Assembly (NCBI GenBank): GCA_026873275.1
Contig: JANTUC010000004.1
Span: 372,001 to 436,000 of the forward strand
Direction of reading: 5' to 3'
Length of the DNA: 64,000 nt
Source: Pseudopithomyces maydicus
Taxonomy: Eukaryota; Ascomycota; Dothideomycetes; Pleosporales; Didymosphaeriaceae
The translations under genes were made by a program, and so were the position numbers. Position 1 is the stretch's first letter; every line of letters starts with the position of its first letter. The notes beneath the pieces are model-generated. The model made no database searches and had not been told where the DNA came from. It saw only the letters and a list, made by a program, of their open reading frames with translations. This document shows, piece after piece, positions 33,467-42,300 of the stretch.

Positions 33467-33953
33467 TTTTGGATTGGCTGGGCGAGATAGATATAGGGTG
33501 TGCTTTTGTGAAGAGAGATGAGGCGGTGCTTCACAGTCTGTTAAATGAATAGGTAGGGAGTTGGGATGTTGATAGTGAATGGGAAATGTCACTGGGTGGC
33601 TCCAACAAAGAGGGATGGAAGGGAAGTTTTTGACGAACGTTTTCAAGATCATGTGCGAAACGATGTGTAGGCGGACAGTTGTATGCCCATCCAAGAGCAT
33701 GCAGACACACACGGGTACGAATCATGTGATCTCATCAGTTTAATGAAAATTTAAGATTGGTAGCAGAACCATGTAGATTATCTCGCCCTTCCAGGGATTC
33801 TCTTTAGTTCGAACTTCCATTATTTTCATATCCTCGCATAACCGTGAACCTGAAAATCCAGCAACAATCGCGTAGGTGAGACTTCAGGAGTCTTCCTATC
33901 ACGAAGTAGTACCTGGAAAGAAAGCTCTCTCTCTCTGGAAAGATCCCACCAAG
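33467..33953. other. Gap between RING genes 1 and 2
   Basis: The upstream region of RING gene 1 and the 3' side of RING gene 2. The minus frame stays open upstream of 33466 but is not protein-like. A short CT run lies near 33927. No gene seen. Confidence 0.45.
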
Positions 33954-34682
33954 TTACAGCGATACAAACACTCTGGCAAACGAACATCGGCGTTTCCTTC
34001 TTCGCTCCAGGCGTGCAGTTCTCTTTGACTTTGTTTCAAGCGTCAGAACTAGCTTCACCGTTAGAAGCGGGGTCGCTTCCTCCCTGCTGTTGTTGTCTGC
34101 CCTGATATATGCGGCTGAGTGCCGCCTCAATCTCGGATATCGTCTCATCGATGAGCTCGACGTGCTCACCCCCTCTTGAGGTGCGAAAGTATCCCAGAAC
34201 TGGCTAGGAAGTCCATCTCTCGATGGATTATTCTGTCCCGCTGAGCTGCCCTCGCTACGCTGGGTCACGCTATCGGTGTAGTCCCGCCGAATGTCTTCCC
34301 GGGGAGGAGGCGGAGGAGGCGGACGATGTGGTGCAAGTTCATGAGGGGGCCCCCACACCTGGCGACAGAGTGGGCACTTGTTGGACCAGGCCTCACTACT
34401 ATTGATGTGTTCATCCAGGCAGCGGCTGCCAAAGACATGGCGGCAACATGTGATGACTCCATGTCCCGTCGCGGACTTCTCAACGCGCATTGCCCATTCT
34501 TGACCGTCTTGACCGTGTTCACCGTCAGGGGACGTGTTTTGTGGCTCGATGTAGGGCTCCAGACAAATTGGACATTGGCGGGAATCTTCGTCGAGATCAC
34601 ATAGGCTCAGGGAGGTCGAGACCAAGACAAAGCGTGCCGGAAAGGTCGGGCGCTGTTCCGCGCTATTGGCAGCATCGGTCAT
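33954..34682 (-). CDS. RING-finger protein 2 of the cluster, C-terminus frameshifted
   Basis: The start is ATG 34682. The RING is at about 37-106: CPICLEPY, a long spacer, CCRHVFGSRC, then CPLCRQVWG. Ligand 5 is again Gly (HVFGSRC). A poly-Pro stretch follows. As written the frame runs to 33954 with an unnatural Arg/Ser-rich end. In the neighbouring frame the tail reads EHVELIDETISEIEAALSR and stops at 34036-34038, a typical helical plus disordered end. One more C in the plus-strand C5 run at 34169-34173 would connect them (about 215 residues). A probable E3 ubiquitin ligase; partner and substrate unknown. Confidence 0.7.
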   Translation of the reverse strand: MTDAANSAEQRPTFPARFVLVSTSLSLCDLDEDSRQCPICLEPYIEPQNTSPDGEHGQDGQEWAMRVEKSATGHGVITCCRHVFGSRCLDEHINSSEAWSNKCPLCRQVWGPPHELAPHRPPPPPPPREDIRRDYTDSVTQRSEGSSAGQNNPSRDGLPSQFWDTFAPQEGVSTSSSSMRRYPRLRRHSAAYIRADNNSREEATPLLTVKLVLTLETKSKRTARLERRRKRRCSFARVFVSL

Positions 34683-35488
34683 TCCTGAAGTGAAGGAAGA
34701 CGACGTGGATGCGAAGAGGGTTGGGTACTAAGAGAATGATGTCAGCTTATGATCGTGGCCATTTTGACTGCTATGTGATGATGTGAAGTAGCGAAAAATC
34801 CGTTCGTTGTCAAGCCAAACTGTGAAGTAAATGGCATCTCTCCCCATTCATGACCTTCCATAATAGCAAGATTGGAGCCAGTGAAGATGGAACTTTCTGT
34901 GAATAGAGCATTCGCCTGAGACATTTCCTGTGAAGTTTCTGCTGTCTGAACTAACTCACCGTAATACCGACAAGGCGTATGCAAACAATTTTCCGAGTTT
35001 TGACTGACAGGCTTGTTTTCGTTCAGGTCGACTCCGAATTGGCAAAGTCACGTGTCTGGACGAGGGGCTTATAAGTACCCAGAAGTGTGCACTAGGCAAC
35101 GACGCCGAGCATGTGCGCCGAGCATATGCGCCGAGCATGTGTCGATGTCATAAGTCGAACGAAAGTTTGGGTGGAAGAGCAAAAGTGTACTAGGCAACGA
35201 TGACAGTGTATATTTTGATGTCAGAAGTCGAACGATAGTATGGTGGAAGAGCAAAAGTGTGTTCCAACAGAACCTAAAGAAAAGGGAGGTCGAAAAGTCA
35301 GGCTACTCTAGTCGTGGTCAATCTTCAGCTCTCGAGGTCCGGATAGTAGGGCGCCGAGATTAGCTATGCAACTGAAACATCTTCTAGAGTCTCTCCTAGA
35401 AGGTGTAAGTTAAGTTAGCTAATATATTTCAAGTCTGATTGCAGTCACGAGCTAGTTATTTTGGATAGTACTGCATATCAGCATGAAG
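34683..35488. other. Gap between RING genes 2 and 3, with an internal duplication
   Basis: Contains two head-to-tail imperfect copies of a 70-100 bp element (35091-35188 and 35189-35260). Inside the first, three gccgagcatgtgc-like units follow each other (35104-35142). No gene seen. Confidence 0.5.
35091..35260. repeat. Tandem duplication of a 72-98 bp element
   Basis: Both copies start with actaggcaacga and end with gtggaagagcaaaagtgt, with cataagtcgaacga / cagaagtcgaacga in the middle. The first copy is longer because of three 13-14 bp gccgagcat units. Confidence 0.7.
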
Positions 35489-36427
35489 CTATTGAGTAAA
35501 TATCTTTGAAATGCCCTTAATTATAGCACTCCGGACACACTCTAATGCGAAGCAGCTAACTATGAGCAATAAGACAGGCCATATCATGTTGCTTTCTCGC
35601 TTTTGCTGTGCAGTGATTGATTCTGGGGAGTTCGGAGTAGCATTTAGAGACGCTCGTTGAGAAGAATCAGTTGGATGGCTTGATAATGGGGCCTTCTCCG
35701 CCATATGGGATTGGCCAGAACAAATTTCGGTGGTTTCGAGTTCTGATATACTGGTATTTGTGGCTTCTCGAGTCTCAGAATTTGGCATGCGCGAGGGATT
35801 CAACTGCAGCGAGTGCTTTAGCTGGGTAGTTGACGCTTCGACCGCATTGTTGTTGGCGATTAGACTTGAGCCAAATGATCCAGAGTCCATTGGTACTTCT
35901 AATTCTGCCAAGTTTCCTATATAATTACTCTCATGGACTTCAATGTAGCTCCCTGGACTGCTATCGGGGTTTGCACGGGTAGCAATGGTAGAATCATCCA
36001 ATAAATTTGGGGAATGCCCTGGAATCCCAACAGTATTATTGTCGGGAGTTTGTATTAGAGATAGGTACATATTGCTTGCACCACAGATCTTGAACTCGAT
36101 CTCTTTACTCCTTTGTGCTATTCGGGAAGATAAATCCGTTTTCTCGGCTGGTATGTTGTGATTCGTATGACAAGGGCCTGATTGTAGTGTGAACCAATAG
36201 GTAGAACAAATTGGACATTTTGTAGGGCTTCCTTCAATTTTGCGAGTTTCGAGTTGAGCGAGGCATTTAGAACAGACTCGATGACTGCAATTTTGTTTGT
36301 GAACACGAATATTTGTTTCTGAGTGGCATAGGGAACACGGTTTGTCGAGTAGATATGGACGAGTAGAGAGAACAGGTCTCAGGCTGGAATTCAGAAATTC
36401 TTCGAATGTGGTATTTACTTCAGCCAT
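35489..36427 (-). CDS. RING-finger protein 3 of the cluster, with C-terminal membrane segment
   Basis: 312 residues from ATG 36427. The RING is at about 31-74: CSLC, NCSHRVCSKC, then KCPICSTYWF, with all ligands present, including the usual Cys at position 5. A long Asn/Ser/Thr-rich linker of about 200 residues follows, with no domain. Near the C-terminus a hydrophobic stretch (IWPVLLLIVSCFALECV) is flanked by a short basic tail, so the protein is probably tail-anchored with the RING facing the cytosol. Tail-anchored RING ligases act in quality control at the ER or other membranes; that role is inferred. Base composition is more AT-rich than in the surrounding housekeeping genes. Confidence 0.7.
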   Translation of the reverse strand: MAEVNTTFEEFLNSSLRPVLSTRPYLLDKPCSLCHSETNIRVHKQNCSHRVCSKCLAQLETRKIEGSPTKCPICSTYWFTLQSGPCHTNHNIPAEKTDLSSRIAQRSKEIEFKICGASNMYLSLIQTPDNNTVGIPGHSPNLLDDSTIATRANPDSSPGSYIEVHESNYIGNLAELEVPMDSGSFGSSLIANNNAVEASTTQLKHSLQLNPSRMPNSETREATNTSISELETTEICSGQSHMAEKAPLSSHPTDSSQRASLNATPNSPESITAQQKRESNMIWPVLLLIVSCFALECVRSAIIKGISKIFTQ

Positions 36428-36815
36428 GGCGATAACGATACAAAATTTCTAAAACTTGGGGTAGCTGTTATATACAACTGCAGGTTTCATATAGGGTGAT
36501 GATCACATTACAATGCCAGCACTACCCCTCCTCTTTCTCTTGCTGTCGCTCATGTTTGTGAATACAAGCGTGAATACACCCTTTCAATAAATAAGTTACG
36601 TGTCTGATATCAGAACTGGGATCTCTTGTCTCTTAGAAGTGCTGTGAATCCGGGCACTGTGAAGTCATCTGAAGTTCTTGTCCAGAACAATCGATAAAAT
36701 CAATGATATCAGATGCAGAAACCAAGTTTGTTAAAGAACAACTTTAAGGAACAGTCGCGATAAATAATAGATTATTGATAGTAGTTTAGTTATATAGGAC
36801 AAACATACCCCTGCC
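36428..36815. other. Gap between RING genes 3 and 4
   Basis: 388 bp, AT-rich, no gene or clear repeat seen. Confidence 0.45.
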
Positions 36816-37640
36816 TTACTCATATCTTCTCCGTTGCCGGGGTGGTGCTAAAGCCTCGTCATCACTTGCAGAGCGATTTGTATCTCCAACCCAGTTGAAA
36901 GTACCCGCCCCCACTTCTTCATCACTTATTTCCATTGAACCAAGTACGTCTTGTCTACTTATCCCGGAAACATCGCCCATAGGCCCCGCCATTACTTCTG
37001 AGGCCACGCTCTCTACAGTCGTAACCACATCAGTATCTGCCAACAGCGAGTAGCTACTGACTCCTTCTGCCATACGGTATTCTTCTTCCCCAAAAGAGGA
37101 ACCCTCAGAATGGGTATCCTCTTCGATATCACTCATTAAAAGTCCTCGCTCTGCCAAGATTTGCTCGAGCAACCCAGTGCCATGAGTTTCTAGCGCCGCC
37201 CTCAGCAGGCCCGCAGTCGTGTTATCTGTCACCGAAATTCGTACATGAAATGGGAATTCTGCCGTTATTCTCTTTGCAAACCACATCTCGCGACACATGG
37301 GGCACGTATGCGAGCGCTGGATGTACTTTTCGAAGCAATCTGCCCCAAAGACGTGGTTGCAGAGCGGCAGATCGATCTGCACGATGCGCTCGTGGGAATC
37401 TGCAGGGCTTTCGAGGCAAATGGGACATCCGTTTTCCGAAGAGATTGAGTCCGGCGTAATGTATTTGATGTGCAATTTTATGAAGTCGACGAGGGGTCGA
37501 AATGGCACGATATGATATTGTAGGTCTCGTTCCTCATCCGAAATACGGAGCAGGTTATTCAACTCTTCCAGGAGGTCTTCGTTGTTATGATCGTGACGGT
37601 GAGGTCTTTGTCCAGGGCTTGCGTGGGTAGCGTCTTCCAT
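36816..37640 (-). CDS. RING-finger protein 4 of the cluster
   Basis: 274 residues from ATG 37640 (MEDATHASPGQRPH); the open frame goes further upstream without protein character. The RING is at about 72-116: CPICLESP, LCNHVFGADC, then CPMCREMWF, with Gly at ligand position 5. Before it is an acidic helical segment (EDLLEELNNLLRI). After it comes a helical stretch (AGLLRAALETHGTGLLEQIL) and a long acidic disordered tail ending RQRRRYE. A probable soluble E3 ubiquitin ligase. It is divergently arranged with RING gene 5, 455 bp apart. Confidence 0.75.
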   Translation of the reverse strand: MEDATHASPGQRPHRHDHNNEDLLEELNNLLRISDEERDLQYHIVPFRPLVDFIKLHIKYITPDSISSENGCPICLESPADSHERIVQIDLPLCNHVFGADCFEKYIQRSHTCPMCREMWFAKRITAEFPFHVRISVTDNTTAGLLRAALETHGTGLLEQILAERGLLMSDIEEDTHSEGSSFGEEEYRMAEGVSSYSLLADTDVVTTVESVASEVMAGPMGDVSGISRQDVLGSMEISDEEVGAGTFNWVGDTNRSASDDEALAPPRQRRRYE

Positions 37641-38095
37641 TATATGACATATAGTACCTTTCTGGCAAATGTAAAGCTTATGGTACTTGTTCAAGAGGAG
37701 ATGCACTCGTGGTATAATGCTGTATGTAGTAATCTGAGAAGATAGACCTCTGATTCTCTTATTATAATCATTTTGTGGGTTAGAACATTCACACGGGCCG
37801 TAACTGGAATATTTGTGTCCCTATAAAAGTCACTCATCAAAAATCACACGCAGCCCAACCTATCTATTATTTAGGTCTAATGGAATGAATGAAACTGAAT
37901 AAACCAGATAGAATATTCAATGGGGTGCGAAATTGGACTTTGGACGATGCTTCAATGATATCTTTTTACCACGCGCAATGCCCTGAAACACCGCTCCACA
38001 GGTACTCTCCTTTTCGTATATAAGTCAACCTTAATGTATACACAAACCCAACTTTTCAACAGGATTGTAGCAGTACCCACAGAACTGACGACGAA
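37641..38095. promoter_or_regulatory. Divergent promoter region between RING genes 4 and 5
   Basis: 455 bp separate the two start codons. A gtatataagtc TATA-like element lies near 38017, about 80 bp before the RING 5 start. Confidence 0.45.
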
Positions 38096-38698
38096 ATGCC
38101 GACACCCAGGCTGCCATCAGTAAATCGCTTTATCCTAATGTTAACATCAACACCTGATCCTGCGAACGCCCCTTCTGACTGTTCCATATGCCAGGAACCC
38201 TTCAGTTCTCCCCCTGCTGAGTACCCCATTCAGCTGAATTTCTCCCACTGTCGTCATATCTTTGGCTACCGATGTTTCCAACGTCACATTACTCTTAGAG
38301 CGCCATACAGTAACCGCTGTCCGATATGTAGGGCTGAGTGGTGGCAAAATCCACTTTTAGACGTGGCAGCGGATATGGCCGATCTTTACAACGTGATTTC
38401 TACATTTCCTAGCATTGGCGAAACAGATTGTGCTATGGCGCTTGAGCCGGATCGCTACACGCGGTCGGGAAGGCGTGTCAGAAGTATCATTGGGCATGAC
38501 AAGGAGGAGATTACTTTTAATGAGCTGATGATTATTGCTAGGCACTCGAGTGAAAGGTTTCTGGAAGTCTGGAGGGAGTTGAGGGCAGAGGGACGAGGAA
38601 GAGAGAGCATGTTGTCGTATGTGATGGTGGTGATTTGCTTGCATAGGGCACTTCCTGGGTTAGATAGCGCGATGGGAGTCGTTTCTGAACTCCCATAA
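38096..38698 (+). CDS. RING-finger protein 5 of the cluster
   Basis: 200 residues from ATG 38096. The RING is at about 29-78: CSICQEPF, HCRHIFGYRC, then CPICRAEWW, with Gly at ligand 5 (HIFGYRC). The tail of 120 residues is partly helical with a conserved-looking ITFNELMIIARHS segment. There is no membrane segment and no other domain. A probable E3 ubiquitin ligase. The -EWW/-EWF ending just after the last ligand is shared with RING genes 1, 4 and 6 and suggests common descent. Confidence 0.75.
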   Translation: MPTPRLPSVNRFILMLTSTPDPANAPSDCSICQEPFSSPPAEYPIQLNFSHCRHIFGYRCFQRHITLRAPYSNRCPICRAEWWQNPLLDVAADMADLYNVISTFPSIGETDCAMALEPDRYTRSGRRVRSIIGHDKEEITFNELMIIARHSSERFLEVWRELRAEGRGRESMLSYVMVVICLHRALPGLDSAMGVVSELP

Positions 38699-39329
38699 CT
38701 TTTGATGTATCCATCCTCGTCTGGAAGAAATAGACAGAGTCAGGAATAATTGGATCCAATGAATGTACAACGCATGTTAATCCCAGAGACCTTCAAAGTT
38801 CCTGCGTTTCATCTGTTTGCTCGACCACTCCACGTTTCGTAGTTAAATGATATGCGAAATAGAAGTAATGATTTGTGATCATACATAGGATTGGTTTTAA
38901 CGAAGGCTCTTGCCACGTTTTGCTTGATAGGAGTGCAGAGTCGCAGAGAGCAAGCTATATGATTCTGTTTTCATTACTATCGACTTGCCGGAATGAAGAG
39001 ATTTACTGTTTGCGATCTTGGATCTCCTCCCTCTTCAAGTGTTTCCATGAGTCGTTACTGTGAAAGGAATCAAAAGTGAGACATATATCAGTGCTTTTGC
39101 TTCACGAACCAGCCGTGAAAAAGGAGAATCTCAGGGAATGTCAAAGCGACAATGTGACAGTAGGGAATTATATGCTCTATTCTGTCTACAAAAGCCCGCT
39201 TGTTCAGAGTTAGAAAGTCATATCAAACATCCAAATAAATAGTAAACCCTACACGTGAGAAAGTCTACAGTTGTAGACTTCAGAACAAGAAACTCGAGGA
39301 TTCCCGGAATCAACTCACCAAACGCACTC
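38699..39329. other. Gap between RING genes 5 and 6
   Basis: About 630 bp with no supportable gene. Short open frames lack coding character. Confidence 0.45.
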
Positions 39330-40091
39330 ATGCCCCCTGCTTATGATATGACCTCATTCCTCGCCTTCTACTGCAGCCAGCTCTCAGCTTTCTCATTCGA
39401 CTCCCCGCCATGTCATTGTCAACGCTGCATTGATACGACTGACCCACATGCGCGACGGTTTGTGCAAATCAACATCCCTCCATGTCACCACATTATGTGT
39501 ATAACCTGTCTTACGAACCACCTCAACCGTGGCCACCGAAGGTGCCCTTTTTGTAGGACTGAGTGGCGGACTTTAGATCCAAGTGGAGAAGGTGAAAGAG
39601 ATACGAGTCATCCTGGCCAGCCTGTAGTCACTCCTTGGAGTTCGCCAAGTTTACCACCCGAGGGATTGTCGCTAAAAAAACTGAAGAATATAGGGTATCG
39701 GAAGACGGGAGCCTCCTCCTTGAGACAGTGATTTTGAGTGAGGAAGATGGCGGGATTGATTGGTCATCTAATAACGGTAAAAAATCAAAACTACGGCCGA
39801 CATGGGTATGGACCTTTGGTAAGTACAGTGTCAGTATGGGGATAGTGAGCATTCATAAGGAGATACTTGCGAGCTTTCGGGAGACATATTGCCGGGTTTA
39901 GGCCACGATGGGGTACTGCGCTTCCAAAAACAACATGCAGTTCAGATTGACTTGGCGAAGTTCAGAGTGAGTCGACGAGTTCAAGTTACGAAACTGACGC
40001 GAACAACTTAGATCTTAATGAAGCTGCTGAAGAATACAAGGCGAAGAGCGAGGAAGCTGAACAACTTGGCGATCATATGATGGAACTTTAG
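39330..40091 (+). CDS. RING-finger protein 6 of the cluster, frameshifted, with a C-terminal exon
   Basis: The start is ATG 39330. The RING is at about 30-75: CQRC, PCHHIMCITC, then CPFCRTEWR, with the full ligand set including Cys at position 5. After a disordered part the frame switches: LPPEGLSLKK continues as TEEYRVSEDGSLLLETV one frame over, at the A7 run 39674-39680 where an eighth A would fit. That frame meets a GTAAGT donor at 39819 and joins in phase to an exon at 40012-40091 coding DLNEAAEEYKAKSEEAEQL and a stop. The 193-bp intron is long and could be two introns. The whole would be about 189 residues. Without the correction the frame stops at 39731. Confidence 0.55.
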
Positions 40092-40983
40092 CTAGAGGCT
40101 TTAATGGAAGAAGAGATCGTAAATCCCGCTTGATTGATCTACAATTATGACTGAGTTTTATATTGTCACAAGAGGGGATGGCAGCGTTTTTTTATCCATT
40201 TTCATCCAGTCAGCCTATACTCAGCTACTACCTTTTTAAACAAACAAAACACATGACTGAGTGATCTCTATCATCTATCCCTTCTTTTTTGTTCTTGAGC
40301 TTGGACTATATAAGTGGGGAACAGCCAACGACCTTATTCTATTATAATACAATTATACATTATGACTGGGACTGAGAAGCTACCATGGGTCTTTATTGCA
40401 ATTTGGCTTTATTCTCTTCTGCCCTCCCTTTGAATGTGTATGGCACAGTTGACACGCCCCGTCCTGCCCCTCGACGCGTCGCAGATTAGATGTCTCTGCA
40501 CGGTAATATATCCTAAACATTCTGTCATCTAGTCCTGTTAGATAGCATCGCAGCGATCCAGATTTCGGCTTTCACACATAAAAACGAAGGTTCACCGAAA
40601 AAATACATCTCCTAAGTGTTGCCCGAGGCACCAGTTTCACTATTCGATGTGTTCAAAGATATTCCGAAACTCCATTATGCAAGAGTCTACATACGTACAC
40701 AAGCTTTAGTCGAATTTCAGAGTGCCCATGAAACGTGGTAGCTGAAGACGTACCCGAAACATGGCGTCGCATCGGCATTATATCACTGGATAATGTTGCC
40801 AGCTAAGGCTGCTGACAGAGCCTGTTTCATAGATTGTCACCAAAAGCAAAACAAATCGCCAAATATAGTACTTCAACACTGTCCCTGTCGCTGTACCCCT
40901 CGGACACTGCACTACCATCTTCTTGCCTGATCACACCCAGTATACTAAGACTTTTTACCTGCTTCTCCTACTCGCTGCCACAA
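40092..40983. other. 0.9 kb gene-free region
   Basis: Downstream of the RING cluster and upstream of a small gene. AT-rich; nothing else seen. Confidence 0.45.
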
Positions 40984-41502
40984 ATGCGACCCGCCCTCGC
41001 CATCCTCATATTCCTGACCGCCTCGATCGACGCCTCTCCACCAGAATGTCGCATCGCACCACCCCACATCATCATTTCCGAAACCTACACACCTCTTGCA
41101 GATTACGCCCTCGAGCTCATATTCTCATACGGGAAACACACTACTTCCACCACTGCTGCGCTTGATGCATTGCGATACGCTGGTCTGACCAGCTTATCTG
41201 ATGAAACCGAGGTTGCGGGGCAAATACAGATTCCTGTGCGACGGAAAAACAATGGTAATTCGGCTACCGGTATACTTCTTGACTCTGCGCTGTCGAGGGC
41301 AAGGAGGTTGGAGGTGGAACTGAAATGTGTAAAGGATGCGTTGGTGCGGAGGAAGCAGAGTGGTGAAGAGTGGGCGGGTATGAAGAAGGTGGTTGATGTT
41401 GTGCTGGAGGAGCTAGAGGGTGATAGGGTGAGATTAGAGGAGGGCAGAAGGGTGTGGAGTATGTCGGTGGGGGTGCGAGGGATGAGAGAGAAGGTCGTGT
41501 AG
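40984..41502 (+). CDS. Small protein with possible signal peptide, unknown
   Basis: 172 residues from ATG 40984. MRPALAILIFLTASIDASP looks like a signal peptide; the open frame extends upstream without an ATG. The rest has a helical C-terminal half (LSRARRLEVELKCVKDALV and a VLEELEGDRVRLEEGRRV stretch) that could form a coiled coil, and only a few cysteines. No family recognised. If it is secreted it is not an obvious enzyme. The coiled-coil nature makes a start further inside, without secretion, an alternative. Confidence 0.5.
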   Translation: MRPALAILIFLTASIDASPPECRIAPPHIIISETYTPLADYALELIFSYGKHTTSTTAALDALRYAGLTSLSDETEVAGQIQIPVRRKNNGNSATGILLDSALSRARRLEVELKCVKDALVRRKQSGEEWAGMKKVVDVVLEELEGDRVRLEEGRRVWSMSVGVRGMREKVV

Positions 41503-41872
41503 TGGAGACAGATAACGTTGCTTCGATAGTGCATTGGCTAGGGATTCCCTGGGGGTGTGACATGTGGGGGTTTTTGTTCACTTGAGATATATACGTGATG
41601 GATTTGAAGTCCAAGAGAGCATTGGAATTATCTATAGTAAAGCTTTAAGAGCATCAAATTGCTTACATAACTATTAGCGGTGTACTTCCGCCGTTTTCCA
41701 AGCTTGAGTAAAGTAAATTGACTCAATCAGCCCTTGGAAACCCAAATAAGTCGAAAGGCACACGGTCCCTTGACCGTTTCTAGTTTGAACCGTTTCTAGT
41801 TTGATCCTTGGAAGGTCACGAAAATCTTCCCAACCCCGTTGAGATAGAGTGATATTGCAGCATTGGAAGTGA
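41503..41872. other. Convergent 3' region before the minisatellite
   Basis: 370 bp with no gene seen. Diverged pieces resembling the following repeat may extend into it, but I cannot align them with confidence. Confidence 0.4.
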
Positions 41873-42300
41873 CTTCGCGTAGAAAAACAGAGATTTAACC
41901 CATCTATCATGGCCAAAAAGCCTACATAGTACATAAGAGTAAAATGTTCTGTTTATCTTCTCCCAATATGCAGTATGAAACGTGGCTTCGCGTAGAAGAA
42001 CGGAAATCCAACTCATCTATCATGACCGAAAGGTCTAGATAGTTGATAAGAGTAGAATGTTCTGTGCTTCTTACGATTTTGCTGAAACGTAGCTAGTCTT
42101 CGCGTAGAAGAGCATTGATCTGACCCATCTATCATGACCCAGAGGCCTACATAGTGAATAAGAGTAAGATGTTCTGTTCTTCTTCCGATTTTGTAAAACG
42201 TAGCGAGACTTCGCGTAGAAGAACATAAATTTGACCCATCTATCATGACCAAACGGTCTCCATAGTGAATAGGAATAAAATCTTTGTTCTTCTCGATGTT
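41873..42300. repeat. Minisatellite: four tandem 111-113 bp copies
   Basis: Copies begin with cttcgcgtagaa at 41873, 41986, 42098 and 42209, so periods are 113, 112 and 111 bp. Shared blocks include acccatctatcatgacc and taagagtaaaatgttctgtt. On the minus strand each copy reads as a 37-residue unit containing GHDRWV and FFYAK. The first two downstream units are in frame with the gene ending here. The 1-2 base length differences break the frame for the others. Confidence 0.85.

Noticed and set aside
42013..42252. Short open frames on the minus strand across the minisatellite
   Set aside because: They are other frames of the same 111-bp repeat, not separate genes.
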